Below, one piece after another: positions 33,230-41,755 of a DNA stretch of 64,000 nucleotides. The translations under genes were made by a program, and so were the position numbers. The notes below the pieces were generated by a model. The model ran no database searches and was not told where the DNA came from. It saw only the letters and a program-made list of their open reading frames with translations. The stretch lies in NCBI RefSeq assembly GCF_003350475.1, contig NZ_QQAV01000004.1, forward strand, positions 310,001 to 374,000, read 5' to 3'. Position 1 is the first letter of the stretch; each line of letters starts with the position of its first letter. The stretch comes from Pseudacidovorax intermedius. GTDB taxonomy: Bacteria > Pseudomonadota > Gammaproteobacteria > Burkholderiales > Burkholderiaceae_C.

Positions 33230-34213
33230 ATGATTGCAGCCCCGATTCCCCCCGATGACGCCGCCCGCGTGCGCGCCCTCCACGCCCTGGGCGTGCTGGA
33301 CACGCCGCCAGAGGAACGCTTCGACCGCGTCACCCGCCTGGCACGCCGCATGTTCCAGGTGCCCATTGCGCTTGTTTCGCTGGTCGATACCGAACGCCAG
33401 TGGTTCAAGTCCTGCCAGGGTCTCGAGACGCCGCAGACGCCGCGCGACATCTCCTTCTGCAGCCATGCCATCCTGCAGGATGAGGTCATGGAGGTCCCCG
33501 ACGCCACCTGCGACGAGCGATTCCACGACAACCCGCTGGTCATCGAAGCGCCCCATGTGCGCTTCTACGCCGGGGCGCCCCTGGTGGACAGGCAGGGCCA
33601 GCGCCTGGGCACCTTGTGCATCCTCGACCACAAGCCGCGTCGCCTCAGCGAGGAAGATCGCGCCCTGCTGCGCGACCTGGCCGACATGGTGCGCGAGGAA
33701 CTGATCGCCGCCCACGCGGCCACCACCGACCATCTGACCCAGCTCAGCAACCGGCGCGGCCTGGAACTGCTGGGTGGGCATGTGCTGAAAGTGTGCGAAC
33801 GGCTGGCCATGCCCGCGCGGCTGCTCTTCCTTGACCTGGACGGCTTCAAGCAGATCAACGACCGCTTCGGCCATGCAGAGGGCGATGCAGCGCTGCAGCG
33901 TTTTGCCGAGGCGCTGCGGCGGGTCTTCCGCGCGGCCGACGTGGGGGCTCGCCTGGGAGGCGACGAATTCGTCGTGCTCATGAGCAATGCCGACGACGAC
34001 GCCGCCGAGGCCGCGCTCGGCCGGCTGCGCGCCGTCATCGACGACTGCAACGCGGGTCGGCCGCCGGCCATGGCCCTGCGCTACAGCGCGGGCCTGGCCC
34101 GCTGGTCGCCGCGCGACGGTACCGACATCAACGACCTGCTCCAGGATGCGGACCGGGCCATGTACCGGCACAAGCGGCAGCGCCCGGCATCGGGCAGCGA
34201 GCGCACGCACTGA
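33230..34213 (+). CDS. GAF-GGDEF diguanylate cyclase
   Basis: The 327-residue protein has an N-terminal GAF domain (LDTPPEERFDRVTRLARRMF to VDRQGQRLGTLCILDH, ~18-140) and a GGDEF domain with the intact signature RLGGDEFVVL. An RxxD product-inhibition site (RAAD) lies five residues before the signature. It should therefore make cyclic di-GMP and be feedback-inhibited, with the GAF domain sensing an unknown cytoplasmic signal. There is no membrane segment. It lies between surface-adhesin genes (autotransporter and YadA-like), which fits control of attachment. The ATG at 33230 is chosen because family members begin with this MIAAPIPxxxxxR pattern. Confidence 0.93.
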   Translation: MIAAPIPPDDAARVRALHALGVLDTPPEERFDRVTRLARRMFQVPIALVSLVDTERQWFKSCQGLETPQTPRDISFCSHAILQDEVMEVPDATCDERFHDNPLVIEAPHVRFYAGAPLVDRQGQRLGTLCILDHKPRRLSEEDRALLRDLADMVREELIAAHAATTDHLTQLSNRRGLELLGGHVLKVCERLAMPARLLFLDLDGFKQINDRFGHAEGDAALQRFAEALRRVFRAADVGARLGGDEFVVLMSNADDDAAEAALGRLRAVIDDCNAGRPPAMALRYSAGLARWSPRDGTDINDLLQDADRAMYRHKRQRPASGSERTH

Positions 34214-34250
34214 ATGCGCGCGCCCCGGGTTGGCGCTCCGCTCGATCCGA

Positions 34251-35966
34251 TCAGTCGAACAGGCCCGTCAGCGCCACCCGGGTCACCACGCCCGAGCTGG
34301 TTGCCCCCACGCCCACGGTGACGCTGTAGCGGCCGTCCCGCGTGGTGTGCCGCAGCGAGCCGCCGATGGCGCTCTCGCTGCGGTAGTTGCCCAGACCCAC
34401 GGCGTAGCTGGTCTTGCCCGGCACGGCGGGCGCGGCCTCCATCGCCGCGACACCGGCGATGCCCGCGTAGGCACGGCGCGCGTTGTCGTCGATCTGGCTC
34501 TGCAGGCGGCTGGCGGCCAGATCGGTGTAGGCCCGCGCGGCCCCCAGGCTCTGCGCCGCAGCGTTGTCGGCATGCGCGTTGGCCGCGGCCATACCATCGC
34601 CAACCATGCCCTGCACCTGGCCGACGTTGGCCGCGTCGCTGGGCGCGCTGCCCGCAGCCACGCCGGTGACCTGCCGATTGCCCACGGCCACTTCGCCGCT
34701 CGACGACTGCGCGTCGGCCAGGCCGGCCGCGGCGTAGCCGGACTGCGCGCCCCGCGTGGTCGCGCTGCCCGCACCCAGCGCCACGCTGCCGGCATGGGCC
34801 GCCGTGGCATTGGCGCCCAGCGCCAGGGCGTCGTCGGCACTGGCCCGTGCCGCGGTGCCGATGGAGACCGCCTGGTTGGCGCGCACATAGGCGCCCGCCT
34901 CGGCGCCGATGGCGATGTTGTTGGCGCCGCTCACATTGCGGCCGGCACCACTGCCCTGCGCCAGGTTGCCGTCGCCCACGACACCCTGACCCGCGCCGGT
35001 GCCCAAAGCCTGGTTGCGGTTGCCCTGCACACCGCCACCGGCCCCCGTCCCCATGGCCAGGTTGTTGCTGCCCGAGACCTGCGCACCGGCCATGGTGCCC
35101 GCGGCCTGGTTGCCCGAGCCGCGCACCCCCACGCCCGCGTCCTGCCCCGTCGCCAGGTTGTTGCTGCCATTCACGCCCACGCCGGCACCACCGCCGTAGG
35201 CCTGGTTTCCGCTGCCCACCACGTCGCGGCCGGCGTTGCTGCCGTAGGCCTCGTTGTTGCTGCCGGTCACGTTGGTGCCCGCCCAGAAGCCAAGGGCGTT
35301 GTTGTAGTCGCCCGTCACGTTCTGGCCGGCGCTGCGGCCCAGCGACTGGTTCCAGCCCCCGTTGACGTTGGTGCCCGCGTAGTAGCCGATGGCCTGGTTG
35401 GCGTTCTTGCCCGACACATTGGAGCCCGCGCCCTCGCCGACGGCCAGGTTCCAGTTGGTGCCCACGTTGTTGCCGGCGCCATTGCCCAGGGCCTGGTTGT
35501 TGCTGCCGGTGACGGTGCGGCCTGCATTGGTGCCGTAGGCGTTGTTGTACGAGCCGGTCACGCCGGTGCCGGCCCAGAAGCCGGTGGCGTTGTTGTAGTT
35601 GCCCGTCACGTTCTGGCCGGCGCTGCGTCCGATGGCCTGATTCCAGCCGCCCAGCACGCCCTGCCCCGCATTGAAGCCGATGGCCACGTTGGCATTGCCG
35701 CCGCTCACGTTGGTGCCCGCGGCCTCGCCGATGGCTAGGTTCCAGTTGGTGCCGACGCCGTTGCCGGCGCCCTTGCCGATCGCCTGGTTGTTGCTGCCGG
35801 TGACGCCGCTGGTGCCGGCGCCATCGCCAATGCCCAGGTTGCCCTTGGCCGGGTCCCAGGCCACTGGCTGCGCGGCGGCGAGGCCGGTGCCGGCCGCCAG
35901 CACCCAGGCCAGGCCCAGCGGTGCTGCGCGGCGCGCCGTGCGCCGTGGGTTGTGTCGCATGTTCAT
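34251..35966 (-). CDS. YadA-like trimeric autotransporter adhesin (type Vc)
   Basis: The 571-residue protein has a signal peptide (cleaved near residue 32), then about 20 tandem 16-residue units of the form N-V-x-G-x-x-N-x-A-x-G-x-x-A-G-x (residues ~54-370), followed by classical YadA-head motifs (ADDALALGANATA, AGSVALGAG). Then come a neck and short coiled stalk (SAPSDAANVGQVQ, then Ala-rich heptads) and the C-terminal anchor (MEAAPAVPGKTSYAVGLGNY to the end). It ends LTGLFD rather than in an aromatic residue. The first six repeats are duplicated as a block (listed separately). The ATG at 35966 is used; the longer same-frame reading to 37505 is a shadow of the phospholipase gene, whose stop lies 41 bp upstream. 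Confidence 0.9.
   Translation of the reverse strand: MNMRHNPRRTARRAAPLGLAWVLAAGTGLAAAQPVAWDPAKGNLGIGDGAGTSGVTGSNNQAIGKGAGNGVGTNWNLAIGEAAGTNVSGGNANVAIGFNAGQGVLGGWNQAIGRSAGQNVTGNYNNATGFWAGTGVTGSYNNAYGTNAGRTVTGSNNQALGNGAGNNVGTNWNLAVGEGAGSNVSGKNANQAIGYYAGTNVNGGWNQSLGRSAGQNVTGDYNNALGFWAGTNVTGSNNEAYGSNAGRDVVGSGNQAYGGGAGVGVNGSNNLATGQDAGVGVRGSGNQAAGTMAGAQVSGSNNLAMGTGAGGGVQGNRNQALGTGAGQGVVGDGNLAQGSGAGRNVSGANNIAIGAEAGAYVRANQAVSIGTAARASADDALALGANATAAHAGSVALGAGSATTRGAQSGYAAAGLADAQSSSGEVAVGNRQVTGVAAGSAPSDAANVGQVQGMVGDGMAAANAHADNAAAQSLGAARAYTDLAASRLQSQIDDNARRAYAGIAGVAAMEAAPAVPGKTSYAVGLGNYRSESAIGGSLRHTTRDGRYSVTVGVGATSSGVVTRVALTGLFD
35226..35516 (-). repeat. Second copy of a 291-bp (97-residue) block in the trimeric autotransporter
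   Basis: Residues 151-247 repeat residues 54-150 unit by unit: six repeats including the distinctive GTNWNLAVGEGAGS, GGWNQSLGRSAGQ and YNNALGFWAGT. The repeat spacing at DNA level is 291 bp, for example CCCGTCACGT at 35311 and at 35602. The in-frame duplication lengthens the head without breaking the 16-residue register. Confidence 0.85.
35517..35807 (-). repeat. First copy of the 291-bp (97-residue) block in the trimeric autotransporter
   Basis: Residues 54-150 comprise six head units (16, 16, 17, 16, 16 and 16 residues), including GTNWNLAIGEAAGT, GGWNQAIGRSAGQ and YNNATGFWAGT. They are matched in order by the adjacent copy at 35226-35516. Confidence 0.85.
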
Positions 35967-36007
35967 ACGCTGCTTCCCCTCTTGTTGTTCCGACGCGATG
36001 GCCCGCT

Positions 36008-38260
36008 TCAGAGCTTGGCCAGGTGCAGCGCCATGGCCGGGTCGCTCACGCTGGGCTTGCCGGTCTCCACGCGGCCGGCGAAGCGCCGCTCCATGCCGGC
36101 GGCGGCGACCGTGAAGTCGTACCAGCGGCCGCTGCCGTCCAGGTTCCAGTGCAGCATGCCGGTGGCGCCGGCGTCCACGGCCAGCGTCCACGGCCCGTCG
36201 TTGCGGTAGGCGTTGGACGTCACGGTGACGCTGCCGGCCGCCTTGCCGCCGTTGCGCACCTTGACGTAGACCTGCCCGCCTGCGGGCTCGTAGCAGACCT
36301 GGACCTCCGGCTTGAAGTCGGCCGCGGCCTGCGCCAGTGCATCGCCCTTGAAGGTGCGCACGAAGCCGTTGCTGCTGTAGACCCACAGCTCGTACTTGCC
36401 GCCATCGGTCGCCCCGGCATCCCAGTAGTCCGACAGCTGCTTGCCGGCCTCCACCGTATAGCGGCGCGGAATGCGGTCGAGGTGCAGCTTGTCGTAGACA
36501 TGGAACACGGCGCCCTGGTTGCCCGTGTTGCTGAAGATCAGCTGCACCATGCCGCGCGACTCCACGCGCGCGCTGGTGTGCAGCTCGTACGGCAACGCGC
36601 GCGAGGGACGCGTGCCGGTCTCCTGGTAGAGCGGCTGCGGCGTGGCCGGCGCCGTGGTCACGGGCGAGGTGGGCAGCAGACGCTGCGCGGCATTGATGGC
36701 CGCGTAGTTGCTGGTGTCGGGCAGCCTGGGCACCACCGGGTCGTTGGGCGTGGCGAAATCGAAACACGAGGTCAGGTCGCCGCACACCGCACGGTGCCAG
36801 GGGCTGATGGCGTCCACGCTGATGCGGAAGCGCTGCTCCAGGAAGCGGGCCACCGAGGTGTGGTCGAACACCTGCGAGTTGACCCAACCGCCCTTGCTCC
36901 AGGGCGAGACCACGTACATCGGCACGCGCGAACTCAGGCCCCAGGGGCGGATCTTGCCGCTGGTGGTGTCCTCGGCCTTGAGGTAGCTGCCGACCGAGGC
37001 GTCGAAATACTCGCCCTCCAGCGACACGGTGGACTTGCCCATCAGGTTGCCATTGGCGTCGTACGACGGCACTGCCGGCATGGCCGCATGGTCGAAGAAG
37101 CCGTCGTTCTCGTCGAAGGTGACGAACAGCACCGTCTTGCTCCACACGGCCGGGTTGGCGGTGAGCGCGTCCAGCACGTCGGCGATGAAGTCGGCGGCAC
37201 CGGCCACGCCTTCGCTGCTGCCCGGGTGCTCGGCCAGGGCCTGCGTGGGCAGCACCCACGAGACCTGCGGCAGCGTGTTGTTGATCACATCCTGCTTGAG
37301 CTGGGCCAGGAAGTTGGTGGCGCCGTCGGCGGTGGCCGGGCCACCCGTGAGGCCGTGCTCGTAGATCGGCGAGCCCGGCTGCGCGGTGCGGAAGCTCTGG
37401 AAGGCCAGGCAGCCGTGCATGGCCCCGGTCCAGTTGTTGTTCATGTTCTGGTAGATGTGCCAGCTGATGCCGGCCCTCTGCAGCACGTCGGGCAGCGTGT
37501 CCCACTTGAAGGCGGTGTTGACGTACTTGTAGTTGTAGGCGCCAGTGCCCGGATCGACCTGGCCGGAGCCGTCCGCCTGCTGCGCGCGGCCGGCGACCCA
37601 GTTCGAGGGGCTGGGCCAGCAGCGCGAGTTGACGGGCTCCGAATCGGCATCGGTGCTGTTGATGCCCTTCTTGCGCAGCTCAGGATTGAAGTTGGAGCCC
37701 GACCAGAAGATGATCCGGTTGGGATCGGTGCCGGTGAGGATGGAGCAGTGATAACCATCGCACAGCGTGAAGGCATCGGCCAGTGCGAACTGGAAGGGGA
37801 TGTCGTCGCGCAGGTAGTAGCCCATCGTGGCCTGGTTCTTGAACTGGATCCAGCGGTCCATCTTTCCCTGGTTCCAGGCCGCCTGCTGGTCGGGAAAGTT
37901 GTGCGGCGTGCCCGAGCCGATCAGCGCGTTGGCGATGCGCGAGTCGCGACGGAAGGGCGGGATGTCCGCGCCGCCGCTCGGATTGGGTTGGTAGAACACC
38001 GGCTTGCCGGTGGACAGCGGCAGCGGGAAGCGATCGCCGAAGCCGCGCACCCCGCGCAGGGTGCCGAAGTAGTGGTCGAAGCTGCGGTTCTCCTGCATCA
38101 GGATGACGATGTGCTTGACGTCATCGATGGTGCCTTTGTCGACCGCGGCCTCGACGGCCAGGGCCTTGCGGATGGCGGGCGGTAGCACGCTCAGGGCCGA
38201 GGCTGCGCCGAGCGCGCCGGCCGACTTGCGGAAGAAATCGCGACGGGAAGAGGGGTTCAT
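36008..38260 (-). CDS. Phosphocholine-type phospholipase C, Tat-exported
   Basis: The 750-residue protein starts with a twin-arginine signal (SRRDFFRKSAGALGAASAL) and has the phosphoesterase family motif VKHIVILMQENRSFDHYFGT near residue 48. Other acidic and His-rich metal or nucleophile segments follow (CDGYHCSILTGTDPNR, TFDENDGFFDHAAMP, WSKGGWVNSQVFDHTSVARF). Two C-terminal beta domains of the type found in non-haemolytic phospholipase C occupy ~500-750. It should act in the periplasm or outside the cell on phospholipid head groups. It lies 41 bp upstream of the adhesin gene and 61 bp downstream of a small lipoprotein gene, and close to an organophosphate-type transporter. Confidence 0.92.
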   Translation of the reverse strand: MNPSSRRDFFRKSAGALGAASALSVLPPAIRKALAVEAAVDKGTIDDVKHIVILMQENRSFDHYFGTLRGVRGFGDRFPLPLSTGKPVFYQPNPSGGADIPPFRRDSRIANALIGSGTPHNFPDQQAAWNQGKMDRWIQFKNQATMGYYLRDDIPFQFALADAFTLCDGYHCSILTGTDPNRIIFWSGSNFNPELRKKGINSTDADSEPVNSRCWPSPSNWVAGRAQQADGSGQVDPGTGAYNYKYVNTAFKWDTLPDVLQRAGISWHIYQNMNNNWTGAMHGCLAFQSFRTAQPGSPIYEHGLTGGPATADGATNFLAQLKQDVINNTLPQVSWVLPTQALAEHPGSSEGVAGAADFIADVLDALTANPAVWSKTVLFVTFDENDGFFDHAAMPAVPSYDANGNLMGKSTVSLEGEYFDASVGSYLKAEDTTSGKIRPWGLSSRVPMYVVSPWSKGGWVNSQVFDHTSVARFLEQRFRISVDAISPWHRAVCGDLTSCFDFATPNDPVVPRLPDTSNYAAINAAQRLLPTSPVTTAPATPQPLYQETGTRPSRALPYELHTSARVESRGMVQLIFSNTGNQGAVFHVYDKLHLDRIPRRYTVEAGKQLSDYWDAGATDGGKYELWVYSSNGFVRTFKGDALAQAAADFKPEVQVCYEPAGGQVYVKVRNGGKAAGSVTVTSNAYRNDGPWTLAVDAGATGMLHWNLDGSGRWYDFTVAAAGMERRFAGRVETGKPSVSDPAMALHLAKL

Positions 38261-38321
38261 GGGGTTCTTTCAACGCCAGGGACGACAGGGGGTTCGGTGA
38301 AGAAGGCGGTGCGCCAGGGGC

Positions 38322-38534
38322 TCAGGGCGCGCACTTGAGTGCAGGCTCGGCGGCCGTGCCGCCGCCCGCGGCGGGCGGCGTGCCACTGCCGTTGCCATTG
38401 CCGGCAGGCGCGCCCTGCCCGGGCAGGAAGGCCAGGCCGCCACCACCGCCGCTGCCACCGCCGCAGGCGCCGAGGGCCAGGCACAGGAGAAGGCCCGCCG
38501 CAGCGAGGCCGTATCGGGAAGATGCTGTCTTCAT
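38322..38534 (-). CDS. Small glycine-rich lipoprotein
   Basis: The 70-residue protein has a lipoprotein signal peptide with lipobox LGAC (Cys24), followed by a GGGSGGGGG spacer and a Gly/Pro/Ala-rich tail ending LKCAP. After processing only ~47 residues remain on the lipid anchor, with one further Cys near the end. A Shine-Dalgarno (AAGGAAA) precedes the ATG at 38534. The gene is upstream of the phospholipase C gene in the same direction, so it may help localise or release that enzyme. No family is recognised. Confidence 0.75.
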   Translation of the reverse strand: MKTASSRYGLAAAGLLLCLALGACGGGSGGGGGLAFLPGQGAPAGNGNGSGTPPAAGGGTAAEPALKCAP

Positions 38535-38704
38535 GGGGTTTCCTTTGGGATCGAAGGACACGAGGGGGAGGAAGGGGCACGCGCAGGGCGCGGCCAGGGC
38601 CGATCCGCAGTGCCGGGGTGGCCATGCGCAATCGGGCAGACGCAGAAGAGAAGGCGTGGAGCGGTGTGGCGCGCAAAGGCACCGCACGCAGGCGGCGTCA
38701 GGGC

Positions 38705-39742
38705 TCAGCCATAGCGGCTGCGCAGCCGGGCGGCGACGCGGTCGAGCACGAGCACGGTCAGGAAGATCGCGATCAGGATCGTCCCGACGTGCGCGTAGTT
38801 GTACATGTCGTAGCGGCCCTTGAGCTCTTGCCCGATGCCGCCCGCGCCCACCAGGCCCACCACGGTGGCCATGCGCACATTGCGGTCCAGTACGTAGAGC
38901 GTGTAGGCGATGAAGCCCGGCATCACCTGCGGCAGCACGGCAAAGCGCATCACGGCCAGCGGGCCAGCGCCGATGGCACGCAGCGCCTCCTGCGGGCGGT
39001 CGTCGGCGGTCTCGATGTCCTCGGCGTAGAACTTGCCGAGGAAGCCGGCCGCGTGCAGGGCCAGCGCCAGCACACCGGCGATGGGACCGAAGCCGTAGGC
39101 CAGCACCAGGAAGAGCGCACTCACCAGCTCGGGGACTGCGCGCAGCAGGCCGACCACGGCCCGCGCGGCGCCGTAGACAAGCCGGTTAGGCGCGTAGTTG
39201 CGGGCGCTGCACCAGGCCAGCGGCGCGCTCAGCACGATGGCGATCAACGTGGCCCAGACGGCGATCTCGAAGGTCTCCAGCATCTTGGCCGCCACATGCC
39301 ACAGGTAGCCCAGCGGCTCGACCAGCACCTCCTGGCGCACCACGCGGTCCTCCATGGCGAGAGTCTGCGGGTTGAGCCGCGGCTCGTGCATCTCCACCGT
39401 CTCGATGTGCGAGAACCAGGGCAGCCGCTGGCGGTCGAAGCCCTCGATGCGGGCGACTTCGGTGCGCTCGGAAATCTGCGGCGGAAAGAGCGAGCGGGCG
39501 ATGGTGCCCAGCCCATTCAGCACCTGCGACTGCTCGCGCAGGCCGACGGCGGCGAGCACGCCTTCTCCCGTGAGCGAGAGCATCCGGCCCAGTTCCACAC
39601 GCTGCCCGGCCCAGAGCCCGCCGGCGAGCACCAGCGCCAGGACCAGCAGCGTGCGCAGGCCGAAGGGCCGCGGCAGGGCCCACTGCGCCGCGGGGCGCAC
39701 GGGCGCCGGCGCGCCAGTCGCGAGGGAGGCGGGGACGGTCAT
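38705..39742 (-). CDS. phnE: Phosphonate/organophosphate-type ABC transporter permease
   Basis: The 345-residue protein has the PhnE-like permease core: transmembrane helices in the C-terminal two thirds and the cytoplasmic coupling loop with ALRAIGAGPLAVMRFAVLPQVMPGF (EAA-type loop). Between the first helix (~29-45) and the core lies an unusually long periplasmic segment of ~100 residues. The start ATG overlaps the stop of the ATPase gene (ATGA). With PhnC- and PhnD-like genes it forms a complete importer. Because no C-P lyase genes are visible, phosphate esters are as likely a substrate as phosphonates. Confidence 0.88.
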   Translation of the reverse strand: MTVPASLATGAPAPVRPAAQWALPRPFGLRTLLVLALVLAGGLWAGQRVELGRMLSLTGEGVLAAVGLREQSQVLNGLGTIARSLFPPQISERTEVARIEGFDRQRLPWFSHIETVEMHEPRLNPQTLAMEDRVVRQEVLVEPLGYLWHVAAKMLETFEIAVWATLIAIVLSAPLAWCSARNYAPNRLVYGAARAVVGLLRAVPELVSALFLVLAYGFGPIAGVLALALHAAGFLGKFYAEDIETADDRPQEALRAIGAGPLAVMRFAVLPQVMPGFIAYTLYVLDRNVRMATVVGLVGAGGIGQELKGRYDMYNYAHVGTILIAIFLTVLVLDRVAARLRSRYG

Positions 39743-40584
39743 GGCGCAAGCTCCAGAAGACCGGCGGGCAGCGGAGGCTGCGGCTGCGGCGATAGGGCCG
39801 GTGCAGGGGACGAGCGGCTGCCCACCGGTGACGCAGCGGTCGCCGAAGCCTCGGCCATGCGCCCGTACACCGCCTCGAAGGCGGCCGGCCCGAAGGCCTG
39901 TGGCGCGCCGTCGAACACCACGCGTCCTTTGCGCAGCGCCACGATGCGGTCGGCAAACTCCCGCGCCAGATCGAGCTGGTGCAGGCTGCACAGCACCGTG
40001 GCGCCGCGCTCGCGCGCCTGGCGGCGCAGCAGGTCGAGCACGTCGTGGCTGGTCTGCGGGTCCAGGCTGGCGACGGGCTCGTCGGCCAGCACCAGCGGCG
40101 GATCGAGCATGAAGGCGCGCGCGATGCCCACGCGCTGCTGCTGCCCGCCGGAGAGCTCGCTCACCCGGCGCAGCAGATGCTCCTCGCCCAGGCCGACGGC
40201 CTCGATCAGGGCACAGGCCTTGCGCCGGGCTGTGTCGGTGAACAGGCCCGGCAGCATGCGCCAGAGCGGCATGGCCGGCAGCGCGCCGCACAGCACGTTC
40301 TGCGCCACCGTGGCCCGCGCCACCAGGTTGAACTGCTGGTGGATCATGCCGATGCGCGGTCGCAGGCGGGCCAGGTTGCGCGGCGCCACCGGTGTGCCCT
40401 GCACGCGCACCGCGCCCGTGGTGGGCCGGGCCAGGCCGTTGACCGTGCGCAGCAGCGTGGACTTGCCCGCTCCCGAAGCCCCCAGCACCACGCAGAACTG
40501 GCCCGCGGGCACGTCGAGCGAGACACCGTCCAACGCCCGGGTGCCATCGGCATGGCGCAGGGCGACCGAGTCGAAGCAGAGCAT
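39739..40584 (-). CDS. phnC: Phosphonate/organophosphate-type ABC transporter ATPase
   Basis: The 281-residue protein has a complete ABC cassette: Walker A GASGAGKSTLLR near residue 35-46, signature LSGGQQQRVGIARAF and Walker B PLVLADEPVASLD. The extension beyond ~245 is Ala/Pro-rich and not part of the usual fold. The annotated start is the ATG at 40584, where the PhnC-like fold begins (MLCFDSVALRH). The gene follows the binding-protein gene after 44 bp and is translationally coupled to the permease gene downstream. Confidence 0.93.
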   Translation of the reverse strand: MLCFDSVALRHADGTRALDGVSLDVPAGQFCVVLGASGAGKSTLLRTVNGLARPTTGAVRVQGTPVAPRNLARLRPRIGMIHQQFNLVARATVAQNVLCGALPAMPLWRMLPGLFTDTARRKACALIEAVGLGEEHLLRRVSELSGGQQQRVGIARAFMLDPPLVLADEPVASLDPQTSHDVLDLLRRQARERGATVLCSLHQLDLAREFADRIVALRKGRVVFDGAPQAFGPAAFEAVYGRMAEASATAASPVGSRSSPAPALSPQPQPPLPAGLLELAP

Positions 40585-40628
40585 GGGTGGGCCTTCGGCA
40601 GCGTGGATCGTGGTGCGGGCGCCAACGC

Positions 40629-41564
40629 TCAACGCTCGGCGGCCTTGGCGAGGATGCGGCCCTTGAGGTCGTCGGTCAGCAGGCCCAGCTTCTCGGCCGC
40701 CACGTTGAACTCGTCTTCCGAGAAGCGGGTGTCGTAGCCGTCGATGCGCGCGCCGCCGTAGCCGCGGATCATTTCCGGCGTCACGCCCGGCGCCTTGTTG
40801 ACGGTCTGGAAGGCCTCCTTGAGCCGGGTCTTCATCGCCTCGGGCAGGCGGGCGTTGAGGGCCAGCGGCGGATAGGGAATGGCCATGCTGCGGGCGACGA
40901 CCTTGATGGTCTTCGGGTCGACGGCGCCTTGCTTGACCGCCTTCTCATAGGAATCGAAGGAGAGCGAGGCCACGTCCACCTGGCCCTGGACCAGCGCCGC
41001 CAGGCTGCTGGCATGGCTGCCGGTCATGCGGATGGCCGCCAAGTCGCGCGCCGGATCGATGCCCGCATCGAGCAGCATCGCAACCTGGAAGGTGAAGCTG
41101 GAGGCCGAGTTGACATCGCCGAAGGCCACCCGCCGGCCCTTGACGTCCGCGATGGTGGCGATGGGCGCATCGGCCTTCGCGAACATGCCGGCGTAGTAGA
41201 CCGAGGCGCCCTTCTCCACGCCCACGGCCAGCAGTTGCGCGCAGCCGCGCTTGTGGGCCTGCACGTACGACACCGGGCCGAAGAAGGCGATGTCGGCCAG
41301 CTGGTTGCACATGCCTTCGACCACGGCGCCGTAGGACTGGCCCACCTTGAGGTCGAAGTTCAGGCCGGTGGCACGGCTCACCGCATTGAAGACCGGCGCG
41401 TAGTCGGCCTTGGTGCCCGATTCGGTACCGCCGTCGGCGGGGATCAGCAGCACGCGCAGCGGATGCTCGCGCGAGCCGTCGGCGACGGTCTGCGCTGCTG
41501 CGGGCAAGGCCAGCACGGCGGCGAGCGAGACGGCGGCAGCCGCAAGGGCCAGGAGCTTCTTCAT
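40629..41564 (-). CDS. phnD: Phosphonate/organophosphate-type periplasmic binding protein
   Basis: The 311-residue protein has a signal peptide (MKKLLALAAAAVSLAAVLALPAAAQ) and the PhnD/SsuA-type periplasmic fold. Segments include LRVLLIPADGGTESGTKADYAPVF, QLADIAFFGPVSYVQAH and RRVAFGDVNSASSFTFQVAMLL. The last corresponds to the oxyanion-binding loop that holds the phosphonate or phosphate group in the family. It is first in the importer operon. AAGGAA lies upstream of the ATG at 41564; the longer frame to 41603 has no such support. The divergent HAD phosphatase gene starts 191 bp away. Confidence 0.9.
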   Translation of the reverse strand: MKKLLALAAAAVSLAAVLALPAAAQTVADGSREHPLRVLLIPADGGTESGTKADYAPVFNAVSRATGLNFDLKVGQSYGAVVEGMCNQLADIAFFGPVSYVQAHKRGCAQLLAVGVEKGASVYYAGMFAKADAPIATIADVKGRRVAFGDVNSASSFTFQVAMLLDAGIDPARDLAAIRMTGSHASSLAALVQGQVDVASLSFDSYEKAVKQGAVDPKTIKVVARSMAIPYPPLALNARLPEAMKTRLKEAFQTVNKAPGVTPEMIRGYGGARIDGYDTRFSEDEFNVAAEKLGLLTDDLKGRILAKAAER

Positions 41565-41620
41565 GGTGGATTCCTTCGTTGCTGAGACGGGGACGAGGGC
41601 CAACGCCGCTCGGATGCCGG

Positions 41621-41696
41621 TGAGCTTAGAAATCCAAGATGACAGAGAAATGAAATTAGCTCACTTCAAAAAATCAAAATCACTGAGCTTTGCTCA
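41621..41696. promoter_or_regulatory. Cluster of TGAGC half-sites, candidate RpiR operator
   Basis: Between the divergent phnD-like and HAD genes, TGAGC half-sites occur as TGAGCTTA (41621-41628), TTAGCTCA (41656-41663) and a dyad TGAGCTTTGCTCA (41684-41696). The surrounding ~80 bp are AT-rich. The RpiR regulator gene at 42573-43496 is the obvious candidate to bind here. Confidence 0.4.
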
Positions 41697-41755
41697 ATAG
41701 AATCGCGCCCCACGCCGACGCCCTCTCCGCTCGCCGCCTGCCCTCACGACGATTC

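Noticed and set aside
35967..37505. Extension of the trimeric autotransporter frame upstream to 37505
   Set aside because: The extra ~510 codons overlap the phospholipase gene out of frame and look non-coding; MNMRHN at 35966 begins a proper signal peptide.
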